This document shows positions 1-8,629 of a stretch of 64,000 nt of DNA, piece by piece. This DNA comes from Enteroscipio rubneri (GTDB lineage Bacteria; Actinomycetota; Coriobacteriia; Coriobacteriales; Eggerthellaceae), in NCBI RefSeq assembly GCF_002899715.1, contig NZ_PPEK01000007.1, positions 62,001 through 126,000 on the forward strand. Reading direction: 5' to 3'. The position numbers were made by a program, and so were the translations under genes. A model generated the notes under the pieces. The model did not search any database, had not been told where the DNA came from, and saw only the letters and a list, made by a program, of their open reading frames with translations. Within the stretch, counting starts at the first letter, position 1; every line of letters begins with the position of its first letter.

Positions 1-18
1 CGTTTCGCGCGGCCCCGA

Positions 19-633
19 GTGACGGTGGTCATCCAGGCGGGCGGGGAAAGTCGCCGCATGGGCCGCAGCAAGGCGACGGTGGCCTTTGCCGGTCGGCCGC
101 TCATCTGCCGGCTGGTTGAGCGCCTTGCTCCAGCGGCTGACGAGCTGATCATCACGACGAACGAGCCGGAGAATCTTGAATTCTTGAAAGAGCGGTATCC
201 GGAGCACGGCATCCGGCTCGTGCCCGATGCTCGCACCGTGCGCGGTGCGCTCCCGGGACTCTACACGGCGCTTCTGGCGGCGAGCAATCCGTACGTGGCC
301 GTGGTGGCGTGCGACATGGTGTTTGCCAGCGCGTCACTCGTGGTGGCCGAGTCGCTTGCCATGAACGAATCGGGTGCGGACGCCGTTGTTCCTTCGAACA
401 AGCACGGTTTCGAGCCGTTTCACGCGCTCTACCGGAGAGCGGGATGCTTGCCGGCCGTGCAAGCGGCGCTTGATCGGGGCGAGAAGCGCGCCCAGGCGTT
501 CTTTTCCGAGGTCAACGTGTGTGAGTTTCCGCAGGAGCGGGTGCTCGAAGCTGAGCCGATGGGCGGCTGCTTCATCAATGCGAACACGCCGGAGGAGCTG
601 CGCTCCATCGAGGAATCGTTCCTCGGAAAATAA
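19..633 (+). CDS. mobA: Molybdenum cofactor guanylyltransferase
   Basis: Transfers GMP from GTP to molybdopterin to make the guanine dinucleotide cofactor of DMSO-reductase-family enzymes, in the cytoplasm. The N-terminus carries the nucleotidyltransferase signature with QAGGESRRMGRSKA at residues 6-19, followed by the Asp-containing VVACDMVFA segment near residue 100. At 204 residues the length is normal. The start is a GTG at 19; the frame is open to the window edge, so the true start may lie further upstream. It is followed after 67 bp by a multi-cluster Fe-S protein, a context that fits maturation or electron supply of molybdoenzymes. A related NTP transferase is possible but less likely. 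Confidence 0.85.
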   Translation: MTVVIQAGGESRRMGRSKATVAFAGRPLICRLVERLAPAADELIITTNEPENLEFLKERYPEHGIRLVPDARTVRGALPGLYTALLAASNPYVAVVACDMVFASASLVVAESLAMNESGADAVVPSNKHGFEPFHALYRRAGCLPAVQAALDRGEKRAQAFFSEVNVCEFPQERVLEAEPMGGCFINANTPEELRSIEESFLGK

Positions 634-700
634 GGACGCGCATGTTAGTCTCCTCGGGGGCGAGTGTGAAAAGGAACGAAGAAAGGCGGAATGGGCGGGC

Positions 701-1846
701 ATGCCGAATCTTGTAGATATCATGGAAGTGGCCGAGGCGCTCGAGAGTAAAGCGGTGTATCTGGCGGTAGACCGCTGCGTTGCCGTTCGCAACCGCCATG
801 CATCGTGCCGCAGATGCACCGATGTCTGTCCGATGGATGCCGTGCACGCCGAGCACAACGTGCTCTCGATCGATACGGAGCGCTGTGTTGCATGCGGCGC
901 TTGCACGACCGTCTGCCCGACGGAGGCTCTCATTCCGCTTCAGCCGCTCGACGAGGATTTGGCGTCGGCTATTGCCTCCTCGGTGGTTGCCGCAGGCGGA
1001 TCGGCCGTATTCGCCTGCGCGCGCATCGCTTCGAAGCATCGAGGCGATCCTTCGAAGTATGCAGAGGTTCCTTGTCTCGCGCGTCTTGAAGAGAGCGTGC
1101 TGCTGGGCCTCGCCGCCCGCGGGGTGGACGAGATCCTGCTGGTGGACGGCACGTGCGATACGTGCCGGTTCCGTTCGAACGTGGCGGGCATCGACGCCAC
1201 GGTGAAGTCGGCCAACAGCCTCATGGCTGCGCAGGGCTGCGCCGTCCGCGTGGAACGGGCCTCGGATTTTCCCGAGCATATCGTGCTGGAAGACAAGCGC
1301 AGCCTGCTGGGGGCTTCACGTCGCGGGTTCTTCTCGCAGGCGCGCTCGCGTGCGAAGGACGCAGCCGAGAAGACGGTAGAGGTGGCTTTCAAGAACGAGA
1401 AAGAGGGCGCGCCCACGCTGCGCGATCGACTGCGCATGTCCGATTCCGGCACACTTCCACAGTTCAACCCGCAACGAAGGATGCGCGTGCTCGACGCGAT
1501 GGACGGATTGGGCGTGCCGGTTGCGGACGAGATCGATACGCGCCTGTTCGGTACCGTTGCCATCGATCTTGAGGCGTGCAGCTCCTGTGGCATGTGCACG
1601 GTGTTCTGCCCTACGGGCGCGCTCGCCAAAAGCGATTTGAAGCCCGAGGAAGGAGATGGAAGCTTCCTCGAGTTTTCGGCGGCTGACTGCGTGCAATGCG
1701 GGTTGTGCGCCGACGCCTGTCTCAAGGACTGCCTCGAAGTCGACTCCGTCGTCTCCACCGACGAGCTGTTTGATTTCGAGCCGCGCCTCATTCACCTGCT
1801 GAATCCTCCGGCACGCCCAGCCATCCTTTCCAGTTTGAAGCGCTAG
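701..1846 (+). CDS. 4Fe-4S dicluster ferredoxin-like protein with four cluster motifs
   Basis: Probable electron-transfer protein of 382 residues. An N-terminal ferredoxin domain has Cys26, Cys36, Cys39 and Cys43-Pro, then Cys62, Cys65, Cys68 and Cys72-Pro. The middle part has spaced cysteines (VFACARI, VPCLARL, DGTCDTC) resembling the MvhD/FlpD-type hydrogenase iron-sulfur subunit family. A second ferredoxin domain near the C-terminus contains CSSCGMCTVFCP and CVQCGLCADAC. There is no signal peptide, so it is probably cytoplasmic. ATG 701 is chosen because family-like sequence begins there and AGGCGG lies upstream; the same frame is open much further upstream but overlaps mobA and looks non-coding. 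It probably belongs with mobA. The electron partner is unknown. Confidence 0.75.
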   Translation: MPNLVDIMEVAEALESKAVYLAVDRCVAVRNRHASCRRCTDVCPMDAVHAEHNVLSIDTERCVACGACTTVCPTEALIPLQPLDEDLASAIASSVVAAGGSAVFACARIASKHRGDPSKYAEVPCLARLEESVLLGLAARGVDEILLVDGTCDTCRFRSNVAGIDATVKSANSLMAAQGCAVRVERASDFPEHIVLEDKRSLLGASRRGFFSQARSRAKDAAEKTVEVAFKNEKEGAPTLRDRLRMSDSGTLPQFNPQRRMRVLDAMDGLGVPVADEIDTRLFGTVAIDLEACSSCGMCTVFCPTGALAKSDLKPEEGDGSFLEFSAADCVQCGLCADACLKDCLEVDSVVSTDELFDFEPRLIHLLNPPARPAILSSLKR

Positions 1847-1880
1847 CCGGCTCGGTTCGTGGATATCTTGTCGACGGGTA

Positions 1881-1931
1881 AACTGTATCTAGCTTCTGTA
1901 CAGAAAATACTGTATAAATGATGAATACAGT
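1881..1931. promoter_or_regulatory. A+T-rich promoter/operator upstream of the Rrf2 gene
   Basis: In a GC-rich genome this stretch is strongly A+T-rich. It contains ACTGTAT (1909-1915) and ATACAGT (1925-1931) as an inverted repeat with a 9-bp spacer, another ACTGTAT copy at 1882-1888, and a perfect 12-bp palindrome TTCTGTACAGAA at 1894-1905. Rrf2 proteins bind dyads of this size, so this is a candidate autoregulatory site. The regulator assignment is inference. Confidence 0.55.
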
Positions 1932-2072
1932 TAGGTTGCAAAGTGCCGTCCGAGGTTCAGCATGCGCACCGCGGAAGAATCCGAGCGGAAGTGCTTGCGC
2001 CTCTTGTCCGATATGCGCCGACGAGGCCGTTGTCGTGCGCAGGATGTTCGGTATGAAGAAAGCAGGTGTACT

Positions 2073-2489
2073 ATGAACAGCGATTTTGTCGTTGCGGTTC
2101 ATGCGCTCGTGTACTTGAACCATAAGGCCGACGTCGTATCGAGCGAGGCGCTGGCTGATAATATATGCACAAACGCGGCGCGCGTGCGCAAGGTGATGGC
2201 CCCTCTCAAGCGCGCCGGCTTCGTGGAGACACGGGAGGGAAGCGTTGGCGGCTATCGGTTCGCCGCCGATCCTGCCAAGACTGATCTGAAGCAGGTGGCC
2301 GACGCGCTTGGCGTTCGATTCGTCCAGTCATCGTGGAGAAGTGGCGATACTGACATGGAATGCCTTGTGGCCTCGGGAATGGCGGACATTATGGACGATA
2401 TCTTCGTTGATCTCAATGAGCGCTGCCGCGAGCGGTTAGCGCTCACAAGCGTGGCCGACATCGACGCGCGCATCTTCGGCAGCGTATAA
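2073..2489 (+). CDS. Rrf2 family transcriptional regulator
   Basis: A 138-residue winged-helix regulator. The N-terminal half matches the Rrf2 pattern: DFVVAVHALVYL, a recognition segment ALADNICTNAARVRKVM, then GFVETREGSVGGYRFA, the typical wing with a GG turn. The three closely spaced cysteines used by Fe-S-binding members (IscR, NsrR) are absent, so it is more like the YwnA-type group, which senses by other means. The start ATG 2073 has AGCAGG upstream; the longer frame starting further upstream lacks family resemblance. A palindromic A+T-rich site sits directly upstream and the CcdA-TlpA gene directly downstream, so a thiol or redox stress role is plausible but unproven. Confidence 0.8.
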   Translation: MNSDFVVAVHALVYLNHKADVVSSEALADNICTNAARVRKVMAPLKRAGFVETREGSVGGYRFAADPAKTDLKQVADALGVRFVQSSWRSGDTDMECLVASGMADIMDDIFVDLNERCRERLALTSVADIDARIFGSV

Positions 2490-2553
2490 AGCATCCGGCC
2501 TCTTGTTGAGGCCTTGACCCTGTACATGTTTCGCGACCCGCAAGGAGGCCGCC

Positions 2554-3868
2554 ATGGGTTTTTCTCTCGAGACGAGCGTCCCCGCCATCACCGTGTTCAT
2601 CCAGGGATTGTTGAGCTTCTTCTCGCCCTGCGTGCTCCCGCTTATTCCGTTGTACGTGGGGTACCTTGCCGGGGGGCACGGCGAAGCGGGGCGAGGACGG
2701 CACCTTTGAGTATCCACGTGTGAACGTACTCATGAATACGGTGTTCTTCGTTGCGGGCGTGAGCTTTGCGTTCTTCCTGCTGGGCTTCGGCTTCACGGCG
2801 CTCGGTCAGTTCTTCACAGGCAATCAGCGTCTGTTCTCCATCCTGGCGGGTCTCGTCATGGCGGCATTCGGCTTGTACATGCTCGGCGCATTCGGCAAGG
2901 CTCGCGCCATCGAGACGCAGCGGCGACTGCCGTTCCGTCTCGACCGCTTCGCCATGAATCCGCTCGTGGCGCTCGTGCTCGGCTTCACGTTCAGTTTTGC
3001 GTGGACGCCGTGCGTGGGCCCGGTGTTGGCGAGTGTGCTGCTCATGGCGTCGTCGAGCGCTTCCGCGGCTACGGGGTTTCTGCTCGTGGGCGTGTACACC
3101 CTCGGGTTCGTGCTGCCGTTCTTGGCGGTGGGCCTGTTCACGGGCGAGGTGCTGAGGTTCTTCAAGTCGCATGGCAACGTGGTGAAATACACGGTGAAGG
3201 TGGGCGGCGCGCTGCTCATCGTCATGGGCATCATGACCATAACCGGGTGGATGAACGGCGTGACCAGTTACCTATCGTCGTTTGGCGCCGCGCCGGCTGC
3301 GCAGGAGCAGCCTGCCGACCAGGGTACGGCAGACGGTGACTCGAAAGCCGGTTCCGGTTCGCCGGACTCCGATGCGGGTTCGGCTGGGCAAGCGGATTCC
3401 GATGTGCAGCAGGCTCCTCTCGCAGATCTTGTGCTCGTGGATCAAAACGGCGTGGAGCATACCTTGTCGGACTACAGGGGCAAAACGATCTTCCTGAACT
3501 TCTGGGCCACCTGGTGTGGGCCATGCCAACGCGAACTGCCCGATATCGAGGCGCTGTACAACGACCGCGGCAAGAATGAAGGCGATCTCGTGGTGCTTGG
3601 CGTGGCCAATCCCAAGACCGACGAGCACCCGCAGAATAGCGATGCGAGTGTGGAAGAGGTGAAGGCGTTCATCGACGAGCACGGCATCACGTACCCCGTG
3701 CTCATGGACACGTCGAGCCGACTTTTCGGCGCGTACGGCATCATGTCGTTTCCGACGACGTTCATGATCGACAAGGACGGCAACGTGTTCGGCTACGTAT
3801 CGGGCATGCTCACGGCCGATGTCATGGACAGCATTGTCGAGCAGACCATATCGGGCGTGCGAAGCTAG
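2554..3868 (+). pseudogene. CcdA-TlpA thiol-disulfide interchange fusion, frameshifted
   Basis: Membrane protein passing reductant from cytoplasmic thioredoxin to an exported thioredoxin-like domain. Reading from ATG 2554 (AAGGAGG at 2542-2548) gives the CcdA start with [20 protein letters not shown], then the wrong frame and TGA at 2707-2709. The rest of CcdA (including the second active Cys in FAWTPCVGPVLAS), an acidic/Ser linker, and a TlpA domain with FWATWCGPCQREL continue in the +1 frame to 3868. Dropping one G from the six at 2671-2676 restores a full fusion of about 437 residues. The family relation is clear. Whether the shift is real, phase-variable or a sequencing error cannot be told here. 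A TTG at 2666 could start the downstream part but has no good ribosome site. Confidence 0.75.
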
Positions 3869-3880
3869 CGCGAACGCGAT

Positions 3881-3919
3881 CGAAGCGTGCAACCCTCCTT
3901 GGATGGGCTGCACGCTTCG
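3881..3919. terminator. Hairpin between the tlpA end and the hydrolase end
   Basis: CGAAGCGTGCA (3881-3891) is perfectly complementary to TGCACGCTTCG (3909-3919) around a 17-nt loop. It lies between two convergent genes, so it could stop transcription from both sides, although there is no T-run. Confidence 0.5.
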
Positions 3920-3991
3920 CAATTCTGCGAGGCTATCGCGGGGCCGTGGTGGATCCGATAGCTATCCCTGCTCCGGAAACGTGCACGCTGC

Positions 3992-4678
3992 CTACGGGGC
4001 AAGAAGGAACCGCTCGACCGCATCGTTGAATGCTTCGTGGTTGTCGCGGGCGATAAAGTGATCGCCGGGAATGATGGCCAATTCGGCGCAGGGTAGGCTT
4101 GCGGCGATAAGGCGGGTGTGCTCCTCCTCGATCATGTCTCCGGTGCCGGCGATCACGAGGGTCGGCACGGCAAGGTCGGCAAGATCGGCCGGGTCGATAT
4201 GCGGTTCCTCGGCCATGAGGCGCACAAGCTCGTATTTCCGCTGCGTGTCGGCATCCTCGTAGGGCGCGTTGCCACGGTATGCCTCGTGCTTCGCGCGAAT
4301 GCGTTCGCGCAGGCCGGGTTCGACGCCCTCTGGGAACAGGTTGGCGCCGTTGAGCACCATGCGCTCGACGCGATCGGGGTGCTCAAGCGCGAACAGGAGC
4401 GCAATGATGCCGCCGTCCGAGAAGCCGAGGAGGTTCACTCGCGGAAGTTCGAGTTCGTTCAGGAAGTTTTCGAGATCGCGGGCGAATTGCGCGAACGTGA
4501 ACGGCGCGTCGCCGCGTGGCGACGCGCCGTGTCCGCGCGTATCGACCGCGATAGTGCGGAATCGCTGCGAGAATCGTTCGATCTGATGTACGAAGTACCC
4601 GCCGTCCTCGCCGTTTCCGTGAAGCAGGATGAGCGGATCGCCCGTTCCCTCTTCCCGATAGTGCAGATAGCTTTCCAT
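3992..4678 (-). CDS. Alpha/beta hydrolase
   Basis: Soluble hydrolase of 228 residues with a standard alpha/beta-hydrolase fold. Visible motifs are the oxyanion segment LLHGNGED (residues 18-25), the nucleophile elbow GFSDGG with Ser87, an acid in VIAGTGDM, and the catalytic His in IPGDHFIA near the C-terminus. The start is set at the ATG of MESYLHYREE, preceded by GAGGAGG; longer in-frame starts add a tail unlike the family. The substrate cannot be read from the sequence; esters, lactones or haloperoxidase-type substrates are possible. It is a single gene facing the CcdA-TlpA gene and divergent from the LuxR gene. Confidence 0.8.
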   Translation of the reverse strand: MESYLHYREEGTGDPLILLHGNGEDGGYFVHQIERFSQRFRTIAVDTRGHGASPRGDAPFTFAQFARDLENFLNELELPRVNLLGFSDGGIIALLFALEHPDRVERMVLNGANLFPEGVEPGLRERIRAKHEAYRGNAPYEDADTQRKYELVRLMAEEPHIDPADLADLAVPTLVIAGTGDMIEEEHTRLIAASLPCAELAIIPGDHFIARDNHEAFNDAVERFLLAP

Positions 4679-4992
4679 ATCCTCCTCTTTCATCCGGAAG
4701 GCCGCCGTCCGGAGGGCCATCGCTTCGATGCGCCTATGATAGCGCATTCCCTCCCGCCGGGACTCAGTGGCAGGCAATCGCCGAATTCGGGAATCAGGAT
4801 AGGGACTCAGGACCGCCGAGGCGTTTCGTTCCCGGGTAAGGCCAGGTCACAACGGTCCCATTTTTTCCGACGCAGTCCCGCGTCCATTCCGCGCGCCCTT
4901 CGTTGTGTTCATGATGATCGAACGAAGTGAAAGGCGTACAATGGCCGAGGGATGATGTGCAATCGCACATGCACGAGGCGGGGAGGCTTGTG
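4679..4992. other. Divergent intergenic region, hydrolase / LuxR regulator
   Basis: About 310 bp that must hold the two divergent promoters. I see no strong palindrome, no RNA gene and no convincing small reading frame. In-frame alternative starts of the LuxR gene lie at 4927, 4969 and 4990, so the gene may begin earlier. Confidence 0.4.
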
Positions 4993-6402
4993 GTGCAACG
5001 AGAGGACATGCTGCATACCGTGTTGTTCTGCCTGGGCCTCGGCGCTTCGAACGCCTGGTGGCTGTCCATGACGTCCAGCCCGCTTGTGTGGGCGTCGTCG
5101 CCGCTGGATTCGGGCGCGGCATCGCTTGTGGTGCATGTCGCATACCTTGCCGTGCAGGTGATCTGCGCCGTTGCGGCATCGCTTCGTCCGATGGGGTTCG
5201 CGGGTCACCACACGTTCTTTCTGACGGCGGCATTGTGCACGGTCGGGACGGCCATACTGACGGGCGCCGTGCTCCTCGGGCTGCCTCCCGCTTGCATCGT
5301 GCTCGGTCGTGCGGCGGCGGCGTGCGGTGGCGCTTTGCTATTCCTCTGCTGGATGTCGAAGTTCACGGAGCTTGTCGGGCGCAAGGTGCCGGGCTCCGTC
5401 TTTTTGCTGGCCACCGTATGCGGCACAGTCATCTGGTTCGTCACGACACGAATCGATGCGACGGTGGCCGTAGCAGCGCTCCTGGTGCTGCCGCTCGTGT
5501 CCGGTGCGGCTGTGGCGGGCTTTCCGACCTCCGCCTCCCGGTTGGTGTTTGAGGGCCGTGCTCCTGGGCGCGCTGCGAAGGCCCGGTTGCGTGCACTGTT
5601 CCCTCTCGCGTTTGTGGTGGGTCTGTTCGTATACGAGCTGCCTGCAGGATTTGTCACGGGAGCGGCGAGTCGGGTTGCAGCCGAGGCATCTGGCGCTGCG
5701 CTGTTCCAAATATACGGCATCTACACGGTGATCATCGCGCTTGTGGCGGCGGTGGACTATGCGCTGGCGCGCCATGAGCGCTATTCGAATCTGCTCTACC
5801 GGTTCGTTGTGCCCATCATATCGGTCGGCCTCATCGCGCTCGCGCTCGCGCGGTCGCAAGATCAGGTGCTTGCATCGGCGCTGGTGCTGGCCGGGACGAT
5901 CCTTTTCGAGATGTTTATCTTGACGTCGTTGGCGCGCACTTGCCTTGCGGCTCGCCAAAGTCCTTGGCGCGTGTTCGGTTTCGGCGGAGCGGTCATGCAG
6001 GCTTCGCTGCTGCTCGCGTTCTTCCTGGGGCTGTTCTTGGCAAGCGGTGCCGGAACATGGCTGACCGTCATCTCGCTCGGTCTCGTATTCGCATTCATTC
6101 TGGCGGGGTCGTTCGATATCCCGGGAAAGAGTCTGGCGGATGGCGCGATTCTGGCGTCTGCGCGTGCCGAGGAGGACGCATCGCCTGGGAGGTGCGAACG
6201 CTTCGCCTGCCGATACGGGCTTTCTGCGCGCGAGACGGAGGTCCTTGCGCTCATCGCGCGCGGTCGTAGCGTGCAGGCCGCTGCCGATGAGCTGTTCGTA
6301 GCGCACAGCACGGTGAAGACCCATATCGGCCACATCTACGAGAAGACGGGCGTTGGCAACCGTCAGGACCTGCTCAGGATGCTTGACGAGTTCGGCCGGT
6401 AG
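4993..6402 (+). CDS. LuxR-type regulator with polytopic membrane domain
   Basis: Membrane-bound transcription factor of roughly 470 residues. Most of the protein is a run of about ten to twelve hydrophobic segments (from MLHTVLFCLGLGASN to the segment around GLVFAFILAGSFDIPG). The last 65 residues form a LuxR/GerE helix-turn-helix: YGLSARETEVLALIARG, then AADELFVAHSTVKTHIGHIYEKTGV. This architecture is common in Eggerthellaceae next to respiratory flavoprotein genes, where it is thought to sense a ligand in the membrane or outside. The start is uncertain; GTG 4993 has GGGAGG six bases upstream, while GTG 4927, ATG 4969 and ATG 5008 are alternatives. It converges on a Tat flavoprotein that it may control. 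Confidence 0.82.
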   Translation: MQREDMLHTVLFCLGLGASNAWWLSMTSSPLVWASSPLDSGAASLVVHVAYLAVQVICAVAASLRPMGFAGHHTFFLTAALCTVGTAILTGAVLLGLPPACIVLGRAAAACGGALLFLCWMSKFTELVGRKVPGSVFLLATVCGTVIWFVTTRIDATVAVAALLVLPLVSGAAVAGFPTSASRLVFEGRAPGRAAKARLRALFPLAFVVGLFVYELPAGFVTGAASRVAAEASGAALFQIYGIYTVIIALVAAVDYALARHERYSNLLYRFVVPIISVGLIALALARSQDQVLASALVLAGTILFEMFILTSLARTCLAARQSPWRVFGFGGAVMQASLLLAFFLGLFLASGAGTWLTVISLGLVFAFILAGSFDIPGKSLADGAILASARAEEDASPGRCERFACRYGLSARETEVLALIARGRSVQAAADELFVAHSTVKTHIGHIYEKTGVGNRQDLLRMLDEFGR

Positions 6403-6425
6403 CGAGAGCGTCTGCCGCAATGGAC

Positions 6426-6453
6426 GTGCCCCGGCGGAGGGAAGCCGGGGCAC
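6426..6453. terminator. Hairpin between convergent LuxR and flavoprotein genes
   Basis: GTGCCCCGGC (6426-6435) and GCCGGGGCAC (6444-6453) form a perfect 10-bp stem with an 8-nt loop midway between two gene ends. There is no T-run. It is likely a shared terminator or RNA end. Confidence 0.5.
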
Positions 6454-6498
6454 GGGATAGGCTGCGCGTCGGGAACGGTGGATGTGCTGCTCGCAGTG

Positions 6499-8145
6499 CT
6501 AGAAGCAGTGCGCGACGGCGTGCTTCACGGAGTAGCGTCCCGATTCAACGTTGGTGGCCATATGGCCACCCGAGGTGTTCAAGTTGTACAGGCCCAAATA
6601 CACCATCTGTCCGTCGGCGCCGATAGCGTAGAGATTGGGAACGGGCTGCCTGCCTTCGCCGACGACCTGCCAGGAGCGGTTGGTGATGATGCCGCCCAGC
6701 GACAGCGCGATTTCCTGGTGGATCTTGAGGGCGTAGAGAGGGCCGGAGCCGAATGAGACGAGGTACGAAGGATCCTTGCCGAACTCGTCGTCGAACTGCT
6801 TGGCGACGTACTCCTCATATGTGGCCAGCGTCTGTTCGAAATCGCCTGCCCAACCCACCTTCTTCGCCAGATCGGCGGCGTCGTCTCCCTTGAATACGGC
6901 CTTGGCCGATCCCTTGGCCAAGGCCGCCTCGATCTCCTTGCGCAAATCGGGGCTATTGCCGCTCGCTTCGGCTTCGTCCACCATCGCGTCGTTCAAGATG
7001 ACGTAGACCTCGTTCTGGGCTCCTACGGCCGTGCCGGTGTAATCATGGCAGAGTTCTCCGCAGTCCTCGTTTGCAAAGCGGTCGCCGTCCTCGTTCACCC
7101 ACATGCCCGGGTGGTATTGCGGCAGCGAGAACGTGGTCAAATCCTCAATCATGTTGCCAAACATATAGCCGCGCGCTTTGGCCTCCTGGCGGGCGCCGAT
7201 GGCCGCCGCCATCTTCAGCGTATCGCCCATGCTGCCTGCTGCGCTCATGGAGGTGATGGCTTCGGGGTCGTAGCCGCCGTATTCGGCGAGCATGTCCATG
7301 TTGGCCGCCCAGCCACCGCCTGCGAGGATGACGACCTTCGCGTTCACCTCCAGCACGCCGTCCTTCGTCTCGGCATACACACCGGTCACTGCACCGTCCT
7401 CCGAGGTTTTGAGAGCCTTGGCGCGCGTCTTGGTTCGCGTCTCGACGCCCAAGTTCTCGGCTGCAGCGAATAAGGGCTTCATCATGCACTCGCCGCCGCT
7501 GAAGAAGCTGTCCTCCCACATGAGGGCCGTGGGCGTCTTGCCCATGTTGCCGGCATAGTAGTCGGTGGTCGGCGCGAAGCGCACGCCGTTGTCCACCATC
7601 CAGGCGGTGTTGTCGGCCGAATGGGCAATGGTATCGGCCCAGAGCAGCGGGTTTACCATGTAATCGTACAGCTCAACTTCGCTGCGAATGATTTCGGAGG
7701 GGGTGACGGTCAGCCCGTACTTCGCGCAGCCTTCCTCCATTTGAGGCGAGCCGAAGCTGAAGCAGCAGTCGGTGTTCATGCCGTTTCCGCCGGGGTTCTC
7801 CTGCGACTCCAGCACGAGCACCTGCTTGCCGTTCTGTGCGGCTTCGACGGCGGCCACCATGCCGGATGCGCCCGAGCCGATGATGCAGAAGTCGACATCG
7901 ACCGTCTCGCTCGCGGATCCTGCGTACTCCTCGGCTCGGAAACCGGCCCACGGATCGTCGGCGGTAGGTGCAGGTTGCGAACTGGACGTGCCGGCGGACT
8001 CGCTCGCCTGGGGCGCGCATCCTGCCAATCCGAGGGCGCCGACGCCGATCGCGGCCGTCGCTCCGACGCCGAGGAAAGCGCGTCTTGAAAGGCTGCCCGA
8101 TCCTGCCATTCCGTTCGTCTTGCTGGCGGCGCGTTCGTTATTCAT
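6499..8145 (-). CDS. Tat-exported FAD-dependent oxidoreductase (fumarate reductase flavoprotein family)
   Basis: Probable exported terminal reductase of 548 residues. It starts with a Tat signal (SRRAFLGVG near residues 20-28) and a lipobox-like GLAGC, so it may be a lipoprotein. An FAD-binding segment VDFCIIGSGASGMVAAVEAA follows, then the ESQENPGGNG loop, and a C-terminal NTSGGHMATNVESGRY motif typical of the FAD_binding_2 family (fumarate, urocanate and related reductases). There is no FMN_bind or heme domain, so electrons must come from a separate partner. ATG 8145 is preceded by AAGGAG. The substrate is unknown; gut relatives reduce fumarate, urocanate, cinnamates or drugs. The convergent membrane LuxR gene is a likely regulator. 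Confidence 0.82.
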   Translation of the reverse strand: MNNERAASKTNGMAGSGSLSRRAFLGVGATAAIGVGALGLAGCAPQASESAGTSSSQPAPTADDPWAGFRAEEYAGSASETVDVDFCIIGSGASGMVAAVEAAQNGKQVLVLESQENPGGNGMNTDCCFSFGSPQMEEGCAKYGLTVTPSEIIRSEVELYDYMVNPLLWADTIAHSADNTAWMVDNGVRFAPTTDYYAGNMGKTPTALMWEDSFFSGGECMMKPLFAAAENLGVETRTKTRAKALKTSEDGAVTGVYAETKDGVLEVNAKVVILAGGGWAANMDMLAEYGGYDPEAITSMSAAGSMGDTLKMAAAIGARQEAKARGYMFGNMIEDLTTFSLPQYHPGMWVNEDGDRFANEDCGELCHDYTGTAVGAQNEVYVILNDAMVDEAEASGNSPDLRKEIEAALAKGSAKAVFKGDDAADLAKKVGWAGDFEQTLATYEEYVAKQFDDEFGKDPSYLVSFGSGPLYALKIHQEIALSLGGIITNRSWQVVGEGRQPVPNLYAIGADGQMVYLGLYNLNTSGGHMATNVESGRYSVKHAVAHCF

Positions 8146-8479
8146 GATGTTCTCCTTATCCTCTCGTTCCTCTCCCATTGGCGCTGCTTGCCCGCCGTCT
8201 ACGGCGGATGGGCCGTACCTCTTGCGGGCTTGAATGCAGGATGCGCCCATGCGGCCTGTGAAGCATCGGATGTTTCGGGCGCATCCGGTTGTGCCCCATC
8301 CTCCGAAAAGGGGGATTCCTGGTAGAGGCGCCGTACAGGCCATGCCTGCATCCCGAGAAGGGCGTGTATCGGACGCATCTCGCCCCGTTGCCGCGTTCCG
8401 TGCGAGGCATAGCCTCGTTCGTTGCTCCGCTCCGACTGTTCGTCATGCTTTTCGGTGTGCCGTCTGCCGCGCGTTCTGT

Positions 8480-8557
8480 CCGAAGGTTCGTTCGTCCCCC
8501 GAAGGTTCGTGCGTCTTGCACCATCTGTGCTATACTCTCTGCTGCACTTTAGTGCAG
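8480..8557 (+). promoter_or_regulatory. Promoter and operator of the amino-acid ABC transporter
   Basis: An extended -10 TGCTATACT ends at 8536. The palindrome CTGCACT-TT-AGTGCAG (8542-8557) covers the expected start of transcription and is a likely repressor site. Just upstream, the 12-mer CCGAAGGTTCGT occurs twice (8480-8491 and 8499-8510), 19 bp apart. The regulator is not identified. The rest of the 480-bp divergent gap (8146-8629) shows no gene I can support. Confidence 0.55.
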
Positions 8558-8629
8558 TAAAGTAGAAAAGCGGATGTGCCGTTTACCGGGGTAGGGAGCG
8601 GCACCTTCGGAGAAGGATGGGAGAACCAC

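Noticed and set aside
2671-2676. Programmed frameshifting at the six G
   Set aside because: No stimulatory hairpin or internal ribosome site was seen, and such frameshifting is not known in this family. Kept only as an option.
2666-3868. A complete CcdA-TlpA gene starting at TTG 2666
   Set aside because: It would lose the first active-site Cys and first membrane segment, and an obvious start with a perfect ribosome site exists at 2554 in the other frame.
8234-8560. Plus-strand open frame of 108 codons in the divergent gap
   Set aside because: It runs through the promoter and operator, has no ribosome site and no domain; low support.
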